Positions 8,769 through 18,188 of a stretch of 64,000 nt of DNA are shown here, piece after piece (within the stretch, counting starts at the first letter, position 1; each line of letters begins with the position of its first letter). The stretch is from Streptomyces sp. HUAS MG91 (GTDB taxonomy: Bacteria > Actinomycetota > Actinomycetes > Streptomycetales > Streptomycetaceae). The notes under the pieces are model-generated. The model saw only the letters and a program-made list of their open reading frames with translations. It was not told the origin of the DNA and did not search any database. The translations under genes were made by a program, and so were the position numbers. The stretch covers positions 7,316,001 to 7,380,000 of the forward strand of contig NZ_CP159534.1 in assembly GCF_040529335.1 (NCBI RefSeq), written 5' to 3'.

Positions 8769-9713
8769 TCAGCCGTTCCCGACCAGCCCCGCCACCTCCT
8801 CCGCGCACCCCCACGCGACGGTGACCCCGGCCCCGCCGTGCCCGTAGTTGTGCACCAACAGCCGCCCCGCACCGGCGGCCTCACGCTCGATGCGCACCGC
8901 GGGGCGCGCCGGGCGCAGGCCCACCCGGTGCCCGAGCACCCGCGCGCCCGCGATCTCCGGGCGCACCGCCGCGCATCGCCGCACGATCCCCTCCGCGACC
9001 GCCGGATCCGGGTCCAGGGACCAGTCGTCCTCCTGCGCGGTGCCGCCGAGGAGCAGCCGCCCGCCCGGCTGCGGGAAGAAGTACGTCGTGGCGTCCGACG
9101 CCTCCTCGGCGGAGGTGAACCAGGTACGGACCCCGGGGTTCTCCACGACCACCAACTGCCCGCGCACCGGCCGCAGCGACGGGTCCGGCACCAGCTCCCG
9201 CGCCCCGAGCCCCGTGCAGTTCACGACCACTCCGGCCGCCTCCGCGGCCTCTTCCAGGGAGCGCACCTCGCGCCGCTCCACCTCGACCCCGGAAGCCGCC
9301 AACTCGCTACGCAGCCAGGACAGATGGACCGGCATGTCGATCAGCGGAAGCCGCGCCGCGAGCCCGTCGCCGGTGTCCCGCAGCCCCGCCACCTCACCGG
9401 CCCACGCCCCGAGACCGGCAAGCCGGACACCCTGGTGTACGCCCTCGACCATCCGTACGCCCGTCTCGTCCGGGCGCCCCGCCCATTCCGCGTAGCGCCG
9501 CAGCGACCGCAGCGACCACGGCCCGACCCGCTCCACCGGGTCGATCCGGTACGGCCACCACAGCGCGCCCGCAACGGCCGAGGTGGTGCGCTCGGCGGGG
9601 TCCCGCGACCACACCCGCACCCGCCGCCCGGCCCGCGCGAGGAGCAGAGCGGTGGACATTCCCACGACCCCGCCGCCCACCACGATCACGTCACCGTTCA
9701 CATCACTGTCCAC
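8769..9713 (-). CDS. FAD-dependent D-amino-acid oxidase
   Basis: A 314-residue flavoprotein. The N-terminal dinucleotide fold is VIVVGGGVVGMSTALLLARAG, and the D-amino-acid oxidase signature region appears near the C-terminus as LLVHNYGHGGAGVTVAWG. An Arg in the HRVGLRPARPAV segment fits the family's carboxylate-binding residue. It should oxidise D-amino acids to 2-oxo acids, ammonia and hydrogen peroxide in the cytoplasm. The GTG at 9713 has no Shine-Dalgarno but has a -10-like hexamer 6 nt upstream, so the mRNA is probably leaderless; a GTG at 9701 is a possible alternative. It converges with the M14 gene and diverges from the next gene. Confidence 0.87.
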   Translation of the reverse strand: MDSDVNGDVIVVGGGVVGMSTALLLARAGRRVRVWSRDPAERTTSAVAGALWWPYRIDPVERVGPWSLRSLRRYAEWAGRPDETGVRMVEGVHQGVRLAGLGAWAGEVAGLRDTGDGLAARLPLIDMPVHLSWLRSELAASGVEVERREVRSLEEAAEAAGVVVNCTGLGARELVPDPSLRPVRGQLVVVENPGVRTWFTSAEEASDATTYFFPQPGGRLLLGGTAQEDDWSLDPDPAVAEGIVRRCAAVRPEIAGARVLGHRVGLRPARPAVRIEREAAGAGRLLVHNYGHGGAGVTVAWGCAEEVAGLVGNG

Positions 9714-9719
9714 GCCGGG

Positions 9720-9725
9720 ACGGTA
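9720..9725 (-). promoter_or_regulatory. -10 element of the D-amino-acid oxidase gene
   Basis: TACCGT on the minus strand, 6 nt before the GTG at 9713, consistent with leaderless transcription. Confidence 0.4.
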
Positions 9726-9779
9726 GCGGAATGTGTCATGCCGTGCTCAACACGGGTGCCGGATGGGGATACTCACACC

Positions 9780-10808
9780 ATGTCTGCCGAGTACGCGACC
9801 TTCGGCCTGGCCCCGGCGATGCGCGCCGGGGGAGTGCTGGCCAACGGTGACTACCAGGTCCACCGGGACTTCCTGGACTTCATCGTCGACGGGCGCCCGC
9901 TGCTGTTCCGGCTCTCCGACCTCGACGCGGTCTCCCCGCTGGCCTCCGACATCCCGCCCGCCATCTTCACCGACCACGTCAGAAGCCTCCTCCTGGAGGC
10001 CGACGCACCGCTGTCCGACGGGCGGTACGTCATCTACGGCTGCCCCGAGTGCGAGGGACTGGAGTGCGGCGCCGTCACCGCCGTCATCGAGCGGGTGGAC
10101 GACAATCAGGACGACTATGTATGGCGCGACTTCGCCTGGCAGACCGACGAACGGGTCGACCTGGAGCTCAACGGCTATCACGGCATAGGCCCGTTCCGCT
10201 TCCGGGGCGACGAGTACCGCACCGCGCTCGGCGGCCTGCTCGACGGAGCCGCGAGCACCCGCCGCCGGGTCCTGCTCATCGGCGCCCGCGTCGCCGTCCT
10301 CGCCCGGCTCGCCGCCGCCCTGCGCACCATCGGCATCGGTGCGGACATCACCCAGGACGCGACCGGCGTGCCCCCGGAGGAACTGCGCGGCTACGGGGCG
10401 GTCGCCTTCGGCCGCGCCGTCGACGAGGCCCAACGAGAGGCCGTCCGCGCCGAGTTCGACCGTGCCGGGGCCGACATCGCCTACGTCGACGGGCTCGCCC
10501 CGATCGTCCCGCTGCTCGTCGCGCAGATCGAGAGCGCCCTCGACCGCAGCCCCGCGGACCGGCGCCGGCTCACCCGGCTCGTCGCCGCCGACGGCGAGGC
10601 GGGGCTCGACGTCACCTCCACCTGCCGCGTCCGGCTCACCGCCTACCGCCTCGACCGCCTCTACCGCACCCACACCCACGACGTCTTCGACGCGGTGCTC
10701 GACCCCGGCCGGCACCGGATCTCCCTCGACAGGAAGGCCACCAAGGGGGAGTCCTTCCTCGTGGCCCGCACCACCGGGAGCGTGCTGGTGGCGCCGATGG
10801 CGCACTGA
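9780..10808 (+). CDS. uncharacterised protein with a Cys cluster (often labelled oxidoreductase in Streptomyces)
   Basis: The ATG at 9780 gives 342 residues. The N-terminal third is beta-rich and contains a cysteine cluster, YGCPECEGLECGAV (Cys at about 88, 91 and 96), that could bind a metal. The middle has a Rossmann-like start (RVLLIGARVAVLARLAAAL), and the C-terminal part is Arg-rich with no motif I can name. No signal peptide or membrane helix is visible. The sequence GATACT ends 6 nt before the ATG, suggesting a leaderless mRNA. It stands alone, divergent from the D-amino-acid oxidase gene and 69 bp before an ABC-F gene. I can describe it but not assign a function. Confidence 0.7.
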   Translation: MSAEYATFGLAPAMRAGGVLANGDYQVHRDFLDFIVDGRPLLFRLSDLDAVSPLASDIPPAIFTDHVRSLLLEADAPLSDGRYVIYGCPECEGLECGAVTAVIERVDDNQDDYVWRDFAWQTDERVDLELNGYHGIGPFRFRGDEYRTALGGLLDGAASTRRRVLLIGARVAVLARLAAALRTIGIGADITQDATGVPPEELRGYGAVAFGRAVDEAQREAVRAEFDRAGADIAYVDGLAPIVPLLVAQIESALDRSPADRRRLTRLVAADGEAGLDVTSTCRVRLTAYRLDRLYRTHTHDVFDAVLDPGRHRISLDRKATKGESFLVARTTGSVLVAPMAH

Positions 10809-10877
10809 CCGGCCCCGCCGGTCCGCTGATCCCCGTACGCCGTCCGACGCACGGGGCCGATTAGGATCAACGCCCTG

Positions 10878-12515
10878 ATGACTGCCACCCTCGTAGCCAA
10901 GAACCTCGCCGCGGGCCACGGCGACCGCTCCCTGTTCGCCGGACTCGACCTCGTCGTCGCGCCCGGCGACGTGATCGGCCTCGTCGGCGCCAACGGCGCG
11001 GGGAAGTCCACCCTGCTGCGCCTGCTCGCCGGGCTCGACACCCCGGAGGAGGGGGAGCTGCTGCTCTCCCCGCCGACCGCGACCGTCGGCCATCTGCCGC
11101 AGGAGCCGGAGCGCCGCCCCGGCGAGACGATCCGCGCGTTCCTCGCCCGCCGCACCGGCGTCGCCGAGGCCCAGCGGGTCATGGACGAGGCCACCCAGGG
11201 GCTGGTCGACGGCACCCCGGGCGCCGACGACGCGTACGCGGTGAGCCTGGAGCGCTGGCTCGACCTGGGCGGCGCCGACCTCGACGAGCGCGCCGAGGAG
11301 GTCGCGGGCCAGCTCGGCCTGCGCGTCGGCCTCGACCAGACGATGACCTCGCTCTCCGGCGGCCAGGCCGCACGGGCGGGCCTCGCCTCGCTCCTGCTCT
11401 CCCGCTACGACGTCTTCCTCCTGGACGAGCCCACCAACGATCTCGACCTGGACGGCCTGGAGCGCCTGGAGGAGTTCGTCCGCGGCCTGCGCGCGGGCAC
11501 TGTCGTCGTCAGCCACGATCGCGAGTTCCTCACCCGCACGGTCACCAAGGTCCTCGAACTCGACCTCGCCCAGCAGCAGATCAACCTCTACGGCGGCGGC
11601 TACGACGCCTACCTGGAGGAGCGCGACGTCGCCCGCAGGCACGCGCGCGAGGAGTACGACGAGTACGCCGACAAGAGGGCGGCGCTCGAAGGCCGCGCCC
11701 AGATGCAGCGCTCCTGGATGGACAAGGGCGTCAAGAACGCCCGGCGCAAGGCGACCGACAACGACAAGATCGGCCGCAAGTTCCGCAGCGAGTCGAGCGA
11801 GAAGCAGGCCGCCAAGGCGCGCCAGACACAGCGCATGATCGAACGCCTCGACGTCGTCGAGGAACCCCGCAAGGAGTGGGAGCTGCGCATGGAGATCGCG
11901 GCCGCACCACGCTCCGGAGCGGTGGTCGCCTCACTGCGCGACGCACGACTGCGGCGCGGCGACTTCGAGTTCGGCCCGGTCACGCTCCAGATCGACTGGG
12001 CGGACCGGGTCGCGATCACCGGCGCCAACGGCTCCGGCAAGTCCACCCTGCTCGCCGCCCTCCTCGGCCGGATCCCGCTCGACGCGGGCCACGCGAGCCT
12101 CGGCCCGGGCGTCGTCGTCGGCGAGGTCGACCAGGCCCGCGCGCTGTTCCACGGCCCGGAGACGCTGCTCGACGCGTTCGGCGCGGCGGTCCCCGACACC
12201 GAACCGGCCGAGGTGCGGACCCTGCTCGCCAAGTTCGGCCTCAAGGCGGACCACGTGCTGCGCCCGGCGGCGACCCTCTCCCCGGGCGAACGGACCCGGG
12301 CGGCGCTCGCCCTGCTCCAGGGCAAGGGCGTCAATCTCCTGGTCCTGGACGAGCCGACGAACCACCTGGACCTGCCCGCGATCGAGCAGCTGGAGCAGGC
12401 ACTCGACTCCTACCAGGGCACGCTGCTCCTGGTCACCCACGACAGGCGGATGCTCGACGCCGTCCACACGACGCGCCGGTTCGAAGTGAACGACGGCAAG
12501 GTGAGCGCCTCGTAA
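10878..12515 (+). CDS. ABC-F family ATP-binding protein
   Basis: A 545-residue soluble protein with two ABC domains and no membrane part, the pattern of ABC-F proteins that act on ribosomes. Domain 1 has Walker A GANGAGKST, signature LSGGQAARAG and Walker B LLDEPTNDLDL. A charged linker (about residues 245-320, rich in Arg/Lys/Glu) matches the P-site tRNA interaction motif region. Domain 2 has GANGSGKST, a divergent signature LSPGERTRAAL, and VLDEPTNHLDL. Both ATPase sites look intact. Members include translation factors such as EttA and antibiotic-resistance proteins; the sequence alone does not decide which. A hairpin terminator follows directly. Confidence 0.88.
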   Translation: MTATLVAKNLAAGHGDRSLFAGLDLVVAPGDVIGLVGANGAGKSTLLRLLAGLDTPEEGELLLSPPTATVGHLPQEPERRPGETIRAFLARRTGVAEAQRVMDEATQGLVDGTPGADDAYAVSLERWLDLGGADLDERAEEVAGQLGLRVGLDQTMTSLSGGQAARAGLASLLLSRYDVFLLDEPTNDLDLDGLERLEEFVRGLRAGTVVVSHDREFLTRTVTKVLELDLAQQQINLYGGGYDAYLEERDVARRHAREEYDEYADKRAALEGRAQMQRSWMDKGVKNARRKATDNDKIGRKFRSESSEKQAAKARQTQRMIERLDVVEEPRKEWELRMEIAAAPRSGAVVASLRDARLRRGDFEFGPVTLQIDWADRVAITGANGSGKSTLLAALLGRIPLDAGHASLGPGVVVGEVDQARALFHGPETLLDAFGAAVPDTEPAEVRTLLAKFGLKADHVLRPAATLSPGERTRAALALLQGKGVNLLVLDEPTNHLDLPAIEQLEQALDSYQGTLLLVTHDRRMLDAVHTTRRFEVNDGKVSAS

Positions 12516-12520
12516 GGGGC

Positions 12521-12566
12521 GTGGGGAACTGCGCGACCAGTCACGGACCGGCCCGCAGTTCCCCAC
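12521..12566. terminator. bidirectional hairpin between convergent abc-F and tex genes
   Basis: GTGGGGAACTGCG (12521-12533) and CGCAGTTCCCCAC (12554-12566) are perfectly complementary 13-nt arms around a 20-nt loop. It lies between two convergent stops. There is no T-tract, as is usual for Streptomyces terminators. The left arm belongs to the dispersed repeat also seen at 3713-3736. Confidence 0.65.
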
Positions 12567-12580
12567 CCACCTGACCGGCG

Positions 12581-14935
12581 CTACGCCAGCCCGGCCTTCT
12601 TCAACGCGTCGGCCATGGCCGAATTGGCGGGCGCGGCCGCGGGCCGCCCCTTGCCCCCGCCACCGGAACCACCACGACCACCCTGCCGATTCGACTGCCG
12701 CGGCGGCTTGCGGTCGCCGCCGCGCCCCCCGCGCTCCGGGCCGGAGGCCTTCTCGTCGTCGAGGCGCAGCGTCAACGAGATCCGCTTGCGCGGCACGTCG
12801 ACGTCCTGCACCTTCACCTTCACGATGTCACCGGGCTTCACGACATCGCGCGGGTCCTTCACGAACGTCCGCGACAGGGCGGACACGTGCGCGAGCCCGT
12901 CCTGGTGCACGCCGATGTCGATGAACGCCCCGAACGCGGCGACGTTCGTCACGACGCCCTCCAGGATCATCCCCGGCTCCAGGTCGGAGATCTTCTCCAC
13001 GCCCTCCTTGAAGGTGGCCGTCTTGAAGGCGGGCCGCGGGTCGCGCCCCGGCTTCTCCAGCTCCTTCAGGATGTCCGACACGGTCGGCAGGCCGAATGTG
13101 TCGTCCACGTAGTCACCCGCCTTGAGCGAGCGCAGCGTCCCGGTGTCACCGATCAGCGAGCCGACCTCGCCCCCGGTCGACTTCGCCATCCGCCGCACGA
13201 CGGGGTACGCCTCCGGGTGCACGGACGACGCGTCCAGCGGGTCGTCGCCGCCCCGGATGCGCAGGAAGCCCGCGCACTGCTCGTACGCCTTCGGGCCGAG
13301 CCGGGCCACGTCCTTGAGGCCCTTGCGGTTGCCGAACGGGCCGTGCGCGTCGCGGTGCGTCACGATGTTCTCCGCGAGACCGGCGCCGATGCCGGACACG
13401 CGCGCGAGGAGCGGCGCGGACGCGGTGTTCACGTCCACCCCCACCCCGTTCACACAGTCCTCGACCACCGCGTCCAGCGAGCGCGACAGCTTCACCTCGC
13501 TCAGGTCGTGCTGGTACTGGCCGACACCGATCGACTTCGGGTCGATCTTCACCAGCTCGGCGAGCGGGTCCTGGAGACGGCGGGCGATCGACACGGCGCC
13601 GCGCAGCGACACGTCCATGTCGGGCAGCTCCTGGGAGGCGAACGCGGACGCCGAGTACACGGAGGCGCCCGCCTCGCTCACCATCACCTTGGTGAGCTTC
13701 AGCTCCGGGTGCTTGGTGATCAGCTCACCGGCGAGCTTGTCCGTCTCGCGCGACGCCGTGCCGTTGCCGATCGCGATCAGGTCGACCGCGTGCTCCTTCG
13801 CGAGCTTCGCCAGCTTGGCGATCGCCTCGTCCCAGCGGTTCGCCGGGACGTGCGGGTGGATGACGTCGGTCGCCACGACCTTGCCCGTCGCGTCGACGAC
13901 CGCGACCTTGACGCCCGTACGGAAACCGGGGTCGAGGCCCAGCGTCGCGCGCGTGCCCGCCGGGGCGGCGAGCAGCAGGTCCCGCAGGTTCGCCGCGAAG
14001 ACCTTGACCGCCTCGTCCTCGGCGGCCGTGCGCAGCCGCATCCGCAGGTCGATGCCGAGGTGCACGAGGATGCGGGTGCGCCAGGCCCAGCGGACGGTGT
14101 CCTGCAGCCACTTGTCGGCCGGACGCCCCTGGTTCCGGATTCCGAACCGGTCGGCCACGATCGGCTCGTACGAGCTCGGGGCACCGTCCTCGACCGGCTC
14201 CTCGGGCTCCAGGACGAGCTCCAGCACGTCCTCCTTCTCGCCGCGCAGCATCGCCAGGACGCGGTGCGAGGGAAGCTCCTTGAAGGGCTCCGCGAAGTCG
14301 AAGTAGTCGGCGAACTTGGCGCCCGCCTCCTCCTTGCCCGACTTCACCTTCGCCGCGAGCCGCCCGCGCACCCACATGCGCTCGCGCAGCTCGCCGATGA
14401 GGTCGGCGTCCTCCGAGAACCGCTCGGTGAGGATCGCGCGGGCGCCGTCGAGCGCGGCCTGCGCGTCGGCGACGCCCTTGTCGGCGTCCACGAACGCGGC
14501 CGCGGCGGCCGCCGGATCCACCGACGGGTCGCCGAGCAGGCCCTCCGCCAGCGGCTCCAGGCCCGCCTCGCGCGCGATCTGCGCCTTCGTGCGCCGCTTC
14601 GGCTTGAAGGGCAGATAGATGTCCTCCAGGCGCGCCTTGGTGTCGGCGGCGAGGATCCGCGCCTCCAGCTCCTCGGTCAGCTTGCCCTGCTCGCGCACCG
14701 AGTCGAGCACGGCGGTGCGCCGCTCCTCCAGCTCGCGCAGATACCGCAGCCGCTCCTCCAGGGTGCGCAGCTGGGCATCGTCCAGCGACTCCGTCGCCTC
14801 CTTGCGGTAGCGGGCGATGAACGGCACCGTCGAGCCGCCGTCGAGCAGCTCGACGGCAGCCTTCACCTGCCGCTCGCGTACGCCGATTTCCTCGGCAATC
14901 CTGCCTTCGATGGACCCAAGAGTGGGTGTCGCCAC
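12581..14935 (-). CDS. tex: Tex-family RNA-binding transcription accessory protein
   Basis: About 784 residues from the GTG at 14935 ([18 protein letters not shown]); an in-frame upstream start would add a tail unlike the family. Tex proteins bind RNA and affect transcription and stress physiology. Visible parts are the N-terminal helical region ([19 protein letters not shown]), the YqgF-like domain ([18 protein letters not shown]), the helix-hairpin-helix region ([30 protein letters not shown]) and the C-terminal S1 domain (about 620-700; [20 protein letters not shown]). A basic Gly/Arg-rich tail ([14 protein letters not shown]) follows, which could give extra RNA contact. It is a single-gene unit, convergent with the ABC-F gene. 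Confidence 0.92.
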   Translation of the reverse strand: MATPTLGSIEGRIAEEIGVRERQVKAAVELLDGGSTVPFIARYRKEATESLDDAQLRTLEERLRYLRELEERRTAVLDSVREQGKLTEELEARILAADTKARLEDIYLPFKPKRRTKAQIAREAGLEPLAEGLLGDPSVDPAAAAAAFVDADKGVADAQAALDGARAILTERFSEDADLIGELRERMWVRGRLAAKVKSGKEEAGAKFADYFDFAEPFKELPSHRVLAMLRGEKEDVLELVLEPEEPVEDGAPSSYEPIVADRFGIRNQGRPADKWLQDTVRWAWRTRILVHLGIDLRMRLRTAAEDEAVKVFAANLRDLLLAAPAGTRATLGLDPGFRTGVKVAVVDATGKVVATDVIHPHVPANRWDEAIAKLAKLAKEHAVDLIAIGNGTASRETDKLAGELITKHPELKLTKVMVSEAGASVYSASAFASQELPDMDVSLRGAVSIARRLQDPLAELVKIDPKSIGVGQYQHDLSEVKLSRSLDAVVEDCVNGVGVDVNTASAPLLARVSGIGAGLAENIVTHRDAHGPFGNRKGLKDVARLGPKAYEQCAGFLRIRGGDDPLDASSVHPEAYPVVRRMAKSTGGEVGSLIGDTGTLRSLKAGDYVDDTFGLPTVSDILKELEKPGRDPRPAFKTATFKEGVEKISDLEPGMILEGVVTNVAAFGAFIDIGVHQDGLAHVSALSRTFVKDPRDVVKPGDIVKVKVQDVDVPRKRISLTLRLDDEKASGPERGGRGGDRKPPRQSNRQGGRGGSGGGGKGRPAAAPANSAMADALKKAGLA

Positions 14936-15026
14936 GATCCCGTACCGCCTAAGTCGAATGAGGTTGCGCGGCAATTGTGGCAGGTGACACCGACAACGGG
15001 GGATCAGGGCGCCGACCGGCCCCGAC

Positions 15027-15902
15027 TCAGGCGGCCTTGCCGATGAGGTCCGGCGGGAAGGCGCCGTTGCCGAGCGCGGTGCCGATGAACCCGGTCGCCA
15101 GCTCGGTCAGACGGGCCACTCCGGCGCTGCCGAGGTGGTCGTAGGGGGCCCGGTCCAGTTCGTCGGTGAGCGTCTCGATCCCGGACCGCAGCCGTGCGCC
15201 CTCCTCGGTGAGCGTCAGGTCCTCGTCCGCGGTGAGCAGACCCCGCGCCCGCAGCCGCCCGGCCGCCGCGTCGTACTCCTCGCGGGTCCAGCCGCGCGTG
15301 GCGAGGAGGAACTTGGGGGACATGCCCTTTCCGGTGGCGACATGGCTGACCAGCGCCTCCACCGGGTCGAGACCGGCGCCGAGCAGGGCGGCGAGATGGC
15401 CGTCGCCGCGGTGCTCGCGCAGCAGCGTGGTCGCGTGCCAGTACGCCATGTGGGCCTGCTCGGGGACCGGGAGGTCGGCGTGCGCGGCGTAGAGCGGCCG
15501 GGCGTGGCGCGTGCAGGCCTCGGTCGCGCGCAGGGCGAGTTCGGCGGCCTCGGCCATCTCCTTCGAGGCGAGCGCCTCCTCGCCGATGAGCCGGCGCAGC
15601 GTCGTGTCGGCGGCACGCGCGCGTGCGGCGAGCACGTCCTCGGGCGAGGCGGCCTGCCACACCGCGGGCACGTGCCGCGCCACCAGCTCGTGCTTGAAGT
15701 TGTAGAAGGCGGCCGTCACGGTGCCGGCGCCGACGGCGCCCATGGCCGCCGCACGCACCGCGAAGTAGGCGGCATCGCGGTCCTCGACACCGACGGCGGC
15801 CATTTCCCGGCCCAGATCGGGTGAGAAGTAGTGCGTGGAGTGAAACGGATTGAGCACGTTGTGGCAGCGGCGGGCTGCGCGCAGGCGCGGGTCAGGAGTC
15901 AT
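15027..15902 (-). CDS. SCO6745-family protein (winged-helix-like)
   Basis: A 291-residue protein I recognise as the SCO6745 family, common in actinobacteria. It opens with [18 protein letters not shown], contains long Ala/Glu-rich helices, and has a winged-helix-like stretch near the C-terminus ([18 protein letters not shown]). No catalytic motif is visible; some relatives have been linked to salicylate metabolism or regulation, so the function is open. The ATG at 15902 lacks a Shine-Dalgarno but has TAACGT 6 nt upstream, so it is probably leaderless. A perfect 16-bp palindrome overlaps that -10, suggesting control by a TetR-type repressor. Confidence 0.75.
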   Translation of the reverse strand: MTPDPRLRAARRCHNVLNPFHSTHYFSPDLGREMAAVGVEDRDAAYFAVRAAAMGAVGAGTVTAAFYNFKHELVARHVPAVWQAASPEDVLAARARAADTTLRRLIGEEALASKEMAEAAELALRATEACTRHARPLYAAHADLPVPEQAHMAYWHATTLLREHRGDGHLAALLGAGLDPVEALVSHVATGKGMSPKFLLATRGWTREEYDAAAGRLRARGLLTADEDLTLTEEGARLRSGIETLTDELDRAPYDHLGSAGVARLTELATGFIGTALGNGAFPPDLIGKAA

Positions 15903-15908
15903 GCCAGC

Positions 15909-15914
15909 ACGTTA
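15909..15914 (-). promoter_or_regulatory. -10 element of the SCO6745-family gene
   Basis: TAACGT on the minus strand ends 6 nt before the ATG at 15902. The neighbouring palindrome overlaps it by two bases. Confidence 0.45.
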
Positions 15915-15928
15915 CCGACCGGTCGGTA
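15913..15928. promoter_or_regulatory. perfect palindromic operator, TetR-type
   Basis: TACCGACCGGTCGGTA is a perfect 16-bp palindrome 11-26 bp upstream of the start codon at 15902 and overlaps the proposed -10. Sites of the form ACCGACCGGTCGGT are typical for TetR-family repressors in actinobacteria. The regulator is not adjacent; which one binds is unknown. Confidence 0.55.
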
Positions 15929-16003
15929 CGGGTGGGAACACAGGGGAGCCGACGAGTGCGGAAAAGGCGGGGAGAACGTCGTCGCGGCCCTCCGCGCACC
16001 GCC

Positions 16004-16759
16004 TCAGGGCGTCGCGGTCCAGCTGAACCGGGCCGCCCGGCGCTCCAGGAACGCGGTGACGCCCTCCGCGGTGTCGCCGCTGCCGCGCGCCTGCTCCGCC
16101 CAGTACGCGTCCCGGTCGGTGCGGCCCGCCGCGAACTCCTTGGCGGCCGCCTGCGTCAGCTGGGACCGGCCCACCAGGACGCGCGTGAACTCGGCGACGC
16201 GCCGGTCGAGTTCCGCCCCGGGCAGCACCTCGTCGACCAGGCCCGTGCGCAGCGCCCGCCCGGTGCCGATCAACTCGCCGGAGAACAGCAGGTACTTGGC
16301 TGTCGCCGGGCCCACCAGCGAGGCCAGCCGCCGCGTCGACGACGCCGGGTAGACGATCCCGAGCTTCGCAGGGGTCACCCCGAACAGCGCGTCCTCGGCG
16401 GCGAACCGCAGGTCGCAGGCGGCCGCCAGCTGACAGCCGCCGCCCACGCAGTAGCCGCGGACCGCCGCGAGCGTCGGCTTCGGGAAGGCGGCCAGGGCCT
16501 CCTCGGCGGCGACGGCCCGTTCCTGCGCGGCGCCCGCGTCCCCGCCGAGCGTGGAGATGTCGGCCCCGGCGCAGAAGGTGTCCCCGGCGCCGGTCAGGAC
16601 GAGGACACGGACGGCCGGGTCCGCCGCCAGGGCGTCGAGCAGCGGCGGCAGCGCGGCCCACATGGTGTCGGTCATGGCGTTGCGCCGGGCCGGGTGGTCG
16701 ATGACGACGGTGGCGACCGCGTCGGTCACCGTGTGCGTGAGGGACGGTGCAGGGGACAT
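16004..16759 (-). CDS. enoyl-CoA hydratase/isomerase family protein
   Basis: About 251 residues of the crotonase fold. The oxyanion-hole segments are FCAGADISTLGG and YCVGGGCQLAAACDLRF. The first catalytic Glu of mitochondrial-type hydratases, expected after the second oxyanion segment, is not obvious in this stretch; the later residues VTPAKLGIVYPASSTRRL fit the family in general. It may be a hydratase, isomerase or other crotonase acting in fatty-acid or amino-acid breakdown. The ATG at 16759 has TAGCAT 7 nt upstream and no Shine-Dalgarno, so it is probably leaderless; the longer in-frame N-terminus lacks family sequence. It is separated by about 100 bp from the SCO6745-family gene. Confidence 0.85.
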   Translation of the reverse strand: MSPAPSLTHTVTDAVATVVIDHPARRNAMTDTMWAALPPLLDALAADPAVRVLVLTGAGDTFCAGADISTLGGDAGAAQERAVAAEEALAAFPKPTLAAVRGYCVGGGCQLAAACDLRFAAEDALFGVTPAKLGIVYPASSTRRLASLVGPATAKYLLFSGELIGTGRALRTGLVDEVLPGAELDRRVAEFTRVLVGRSQLTQAAAKEFAAGRTDRDAYWAEQARGSGDTAEGVTAFLERRAARFSWTATP

Positions 16760-16766
16760 GCGGCGG

Positions 16767-16772
16767 ATGCTA
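16767..16772 (-). promoter_or_regulatory. -10 element of the enoyl-CoA hydratase gene
   Basis: TAGCAT on the minus strand, 7 nt upstream of the ATG at 16759; fits a leaderless transcript. Confidence 0.4.
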
Positions 16773-17002
16773 TCCAGCCCGTCCGGGGCCCCTGCCGCCC
16801 GGCACCTCCCGTACTTCAAACTGAAGAGCACCCGTAAGAGGAACAACCGGGACGAGATCGGTCACACATCGGCCGCTGTCATGCGACGACGGTCAAATTC
16901 CGCCGATAGTCGCTGACTTCTGGTCAGTCCGGCGGTCCGGACCAGCGGATTCTCAACACTCGAAGCGTGGTGACAATCGAGCGCAAGGGCGGGGACCGGA
17001 CG

Positions 17003-17476
17003 ATGAACGACCACGGGAGCGCGCCCCCCGAGCAAGCCGCGGGCGGGCCGTTGCCGTACGAGGGGGTGTGGCGGTTCACGGCGCAGGCGGTCGACGCGTC
17101 GGTACCGCAGGCCCGGCGGGCGGTGCGTGAACTGCTCGCACGGCAGGGCGTGCCCGCGCCGGACGATCTGGTGCACGGGCTGCTCGTGATCGTGTCCGAG
17201 CTGGTGACCAACGCGGTCAAGCACGCCGCCCTGCTCTCCCCGATGCTGGCCGTCGAGGTCGCCGTCGGCGCGGAGTGGGTGCGGGTCTCCGTGGAGGACG
17301 ACCACCCCTACCGCCCCACGGCCCTGGAGGCCACCAGCGGGCAGACCGGTGGCCGTGGGCTGCTCCTCGTACGGGAGATCACCGCGGAGGCGGGCGGCGT
17401 CTGCGACGTCGAGCACACCGCGAGCGGGGGCAAGGTGATCTGGGCCGCCCTGCCCCTCAAACCGCCGCAGGTCTGA
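17003..17476 (+). CDS. RsbW-like ATP-binding protein (HATPase_c_2 serine kinase/anti-sigma type)
   Basis: A 157-residue single-domain protein from the ATG at 17003, which has GGGGA 7 nt upstream; a GTG at 16967 would add 12 residues. The ATPase N-box is in VIVSELVTNAVKHA, followed by VRVSVEDDHPYRP and a G-box GGRGLLLVREI. Streptomyces carries dozens of these small HATPase proteins, some acting as anti-sigma factors or serine kinases of the RsbW type, many unassigned. No sigma factor or anti-anti-sigma gene adjoins it. Its stop is 3 bp from the stop of the convergent idi gene. Confidence 0.82.
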   Translation: MNDHGSAPPEQAAGGPLPYEGVWRFTAQAVDASVPQARRAVRELLARQGVPAPDDLVHGLLVIVSELVTNAVKHAALLSPMLAVEVAVGAEWVRVSVEDDHPYRPTALEATSGQTGGRGLLLVREITAEAGGVCDVEHTASGGKVIWAALPLKPPQV

Positions 17477-17479
17477 GCC

Positions 17480-18073
17480 TCACCAGCCCGCGGAGGGACC
17501 CGTCAGCTCCCTGACCGCCGGGCGTGCGGCGTCGAGCACGGTCATGAACCACGACGAGAACGGGTCCTTGGCGTGCCGCTCGGCCAGCTCCCCGGCGGTC
17601 ACGAACGCGGTCTGCCCGACCTCCTCCGGGTCCGGGTCCAGCGGGGCCTGCACCATTCCCACGAAAAGGTGGTTGAACTCCTGCTCCACCAGGCCCGAAT
17701 CGGGGTCCGGGTGGTTGTAGCGCACGGTGCCGGCCTCGGCCATCAGCGACGGCGAGACACCCAGCTCCTCGAAGGTGCGCCGGGCGGCCGCCGCGAACGG
17801 CGCCTCGCCCGGGTACGGGTGGCCGCAGCAGGTGTTCGACCACACGCCGGGGGAGTGGTACTTGCCGAGCGCCCGCTGCTGGAGCAGCAGCCGCCCCTGC
17901 TCGTCGAAGAGGAAGACCGAGAAGGCTCTGTGCAGCTGCCCCGGCGCCTGGTGCGCGGCGAGCTTCTCCGCCGTGCCGATCGTCCTGCCGTCCTCGTCGA
18001 CGAGTTCGAGCAAGATCGCTTCTCCGGTGCCGTTCGACGCGTTGTTCGCCGCGGTGGCAGGTGTGGTCGGCAT
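17480..18073 (-). CDS. idi: isopentenyl-diphosphate delta-isomerase, type I
   Basis: A 197-residue Nudix-fold enzyme that interconverts isopentenyl and dimethylallyl diphosphate, the starter for all polyprenyl synthesis. Key features are HRAFSVFLFDEQGRLLLQQR, the catalytic Cys region WSNTCCGHPYPGE, the Nudix-like helix ARRTFEELG, and the Glu and metal ligands in EQEFNHLFVG. The ATG at 18073 is preferred over that at 18079 because a GAAGG sequence is then correctly spaced. It lies about 10 kb upstream of the hopanoid operon and would help supply it, though in a separate transcription unit. Confidence 0.92.
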   Translation of the reverse strand: MPTTPATAANNASNGTGEAILLELVDEDGRTIGTAEKLAAHQAPGQLHRAFSVFLFDEQGRLLLQQRALGKYHSPGVWSNTCCGHPYPGEAPFAAAARRTFEELGVSPSLMAEAGTVRYNHPDPDSGLVEQEFNHLFVGMVQAPLDPDPEEVGQTAFVTAGELAERHAKDPFSSWFMTVLDAARPAVRELTGPSAGW

Positions 18074-18188
18074 ACCCATCCTTCGCTTCGGTCCTCTGGC
18101 CCCAAGTCTGCCGTACGCGACAGACCGTCACGTTCCGCGCCGCGTCCCGCATGTCTCGCACATCAGACGCCCGTGTCGCCCGGCGTGA

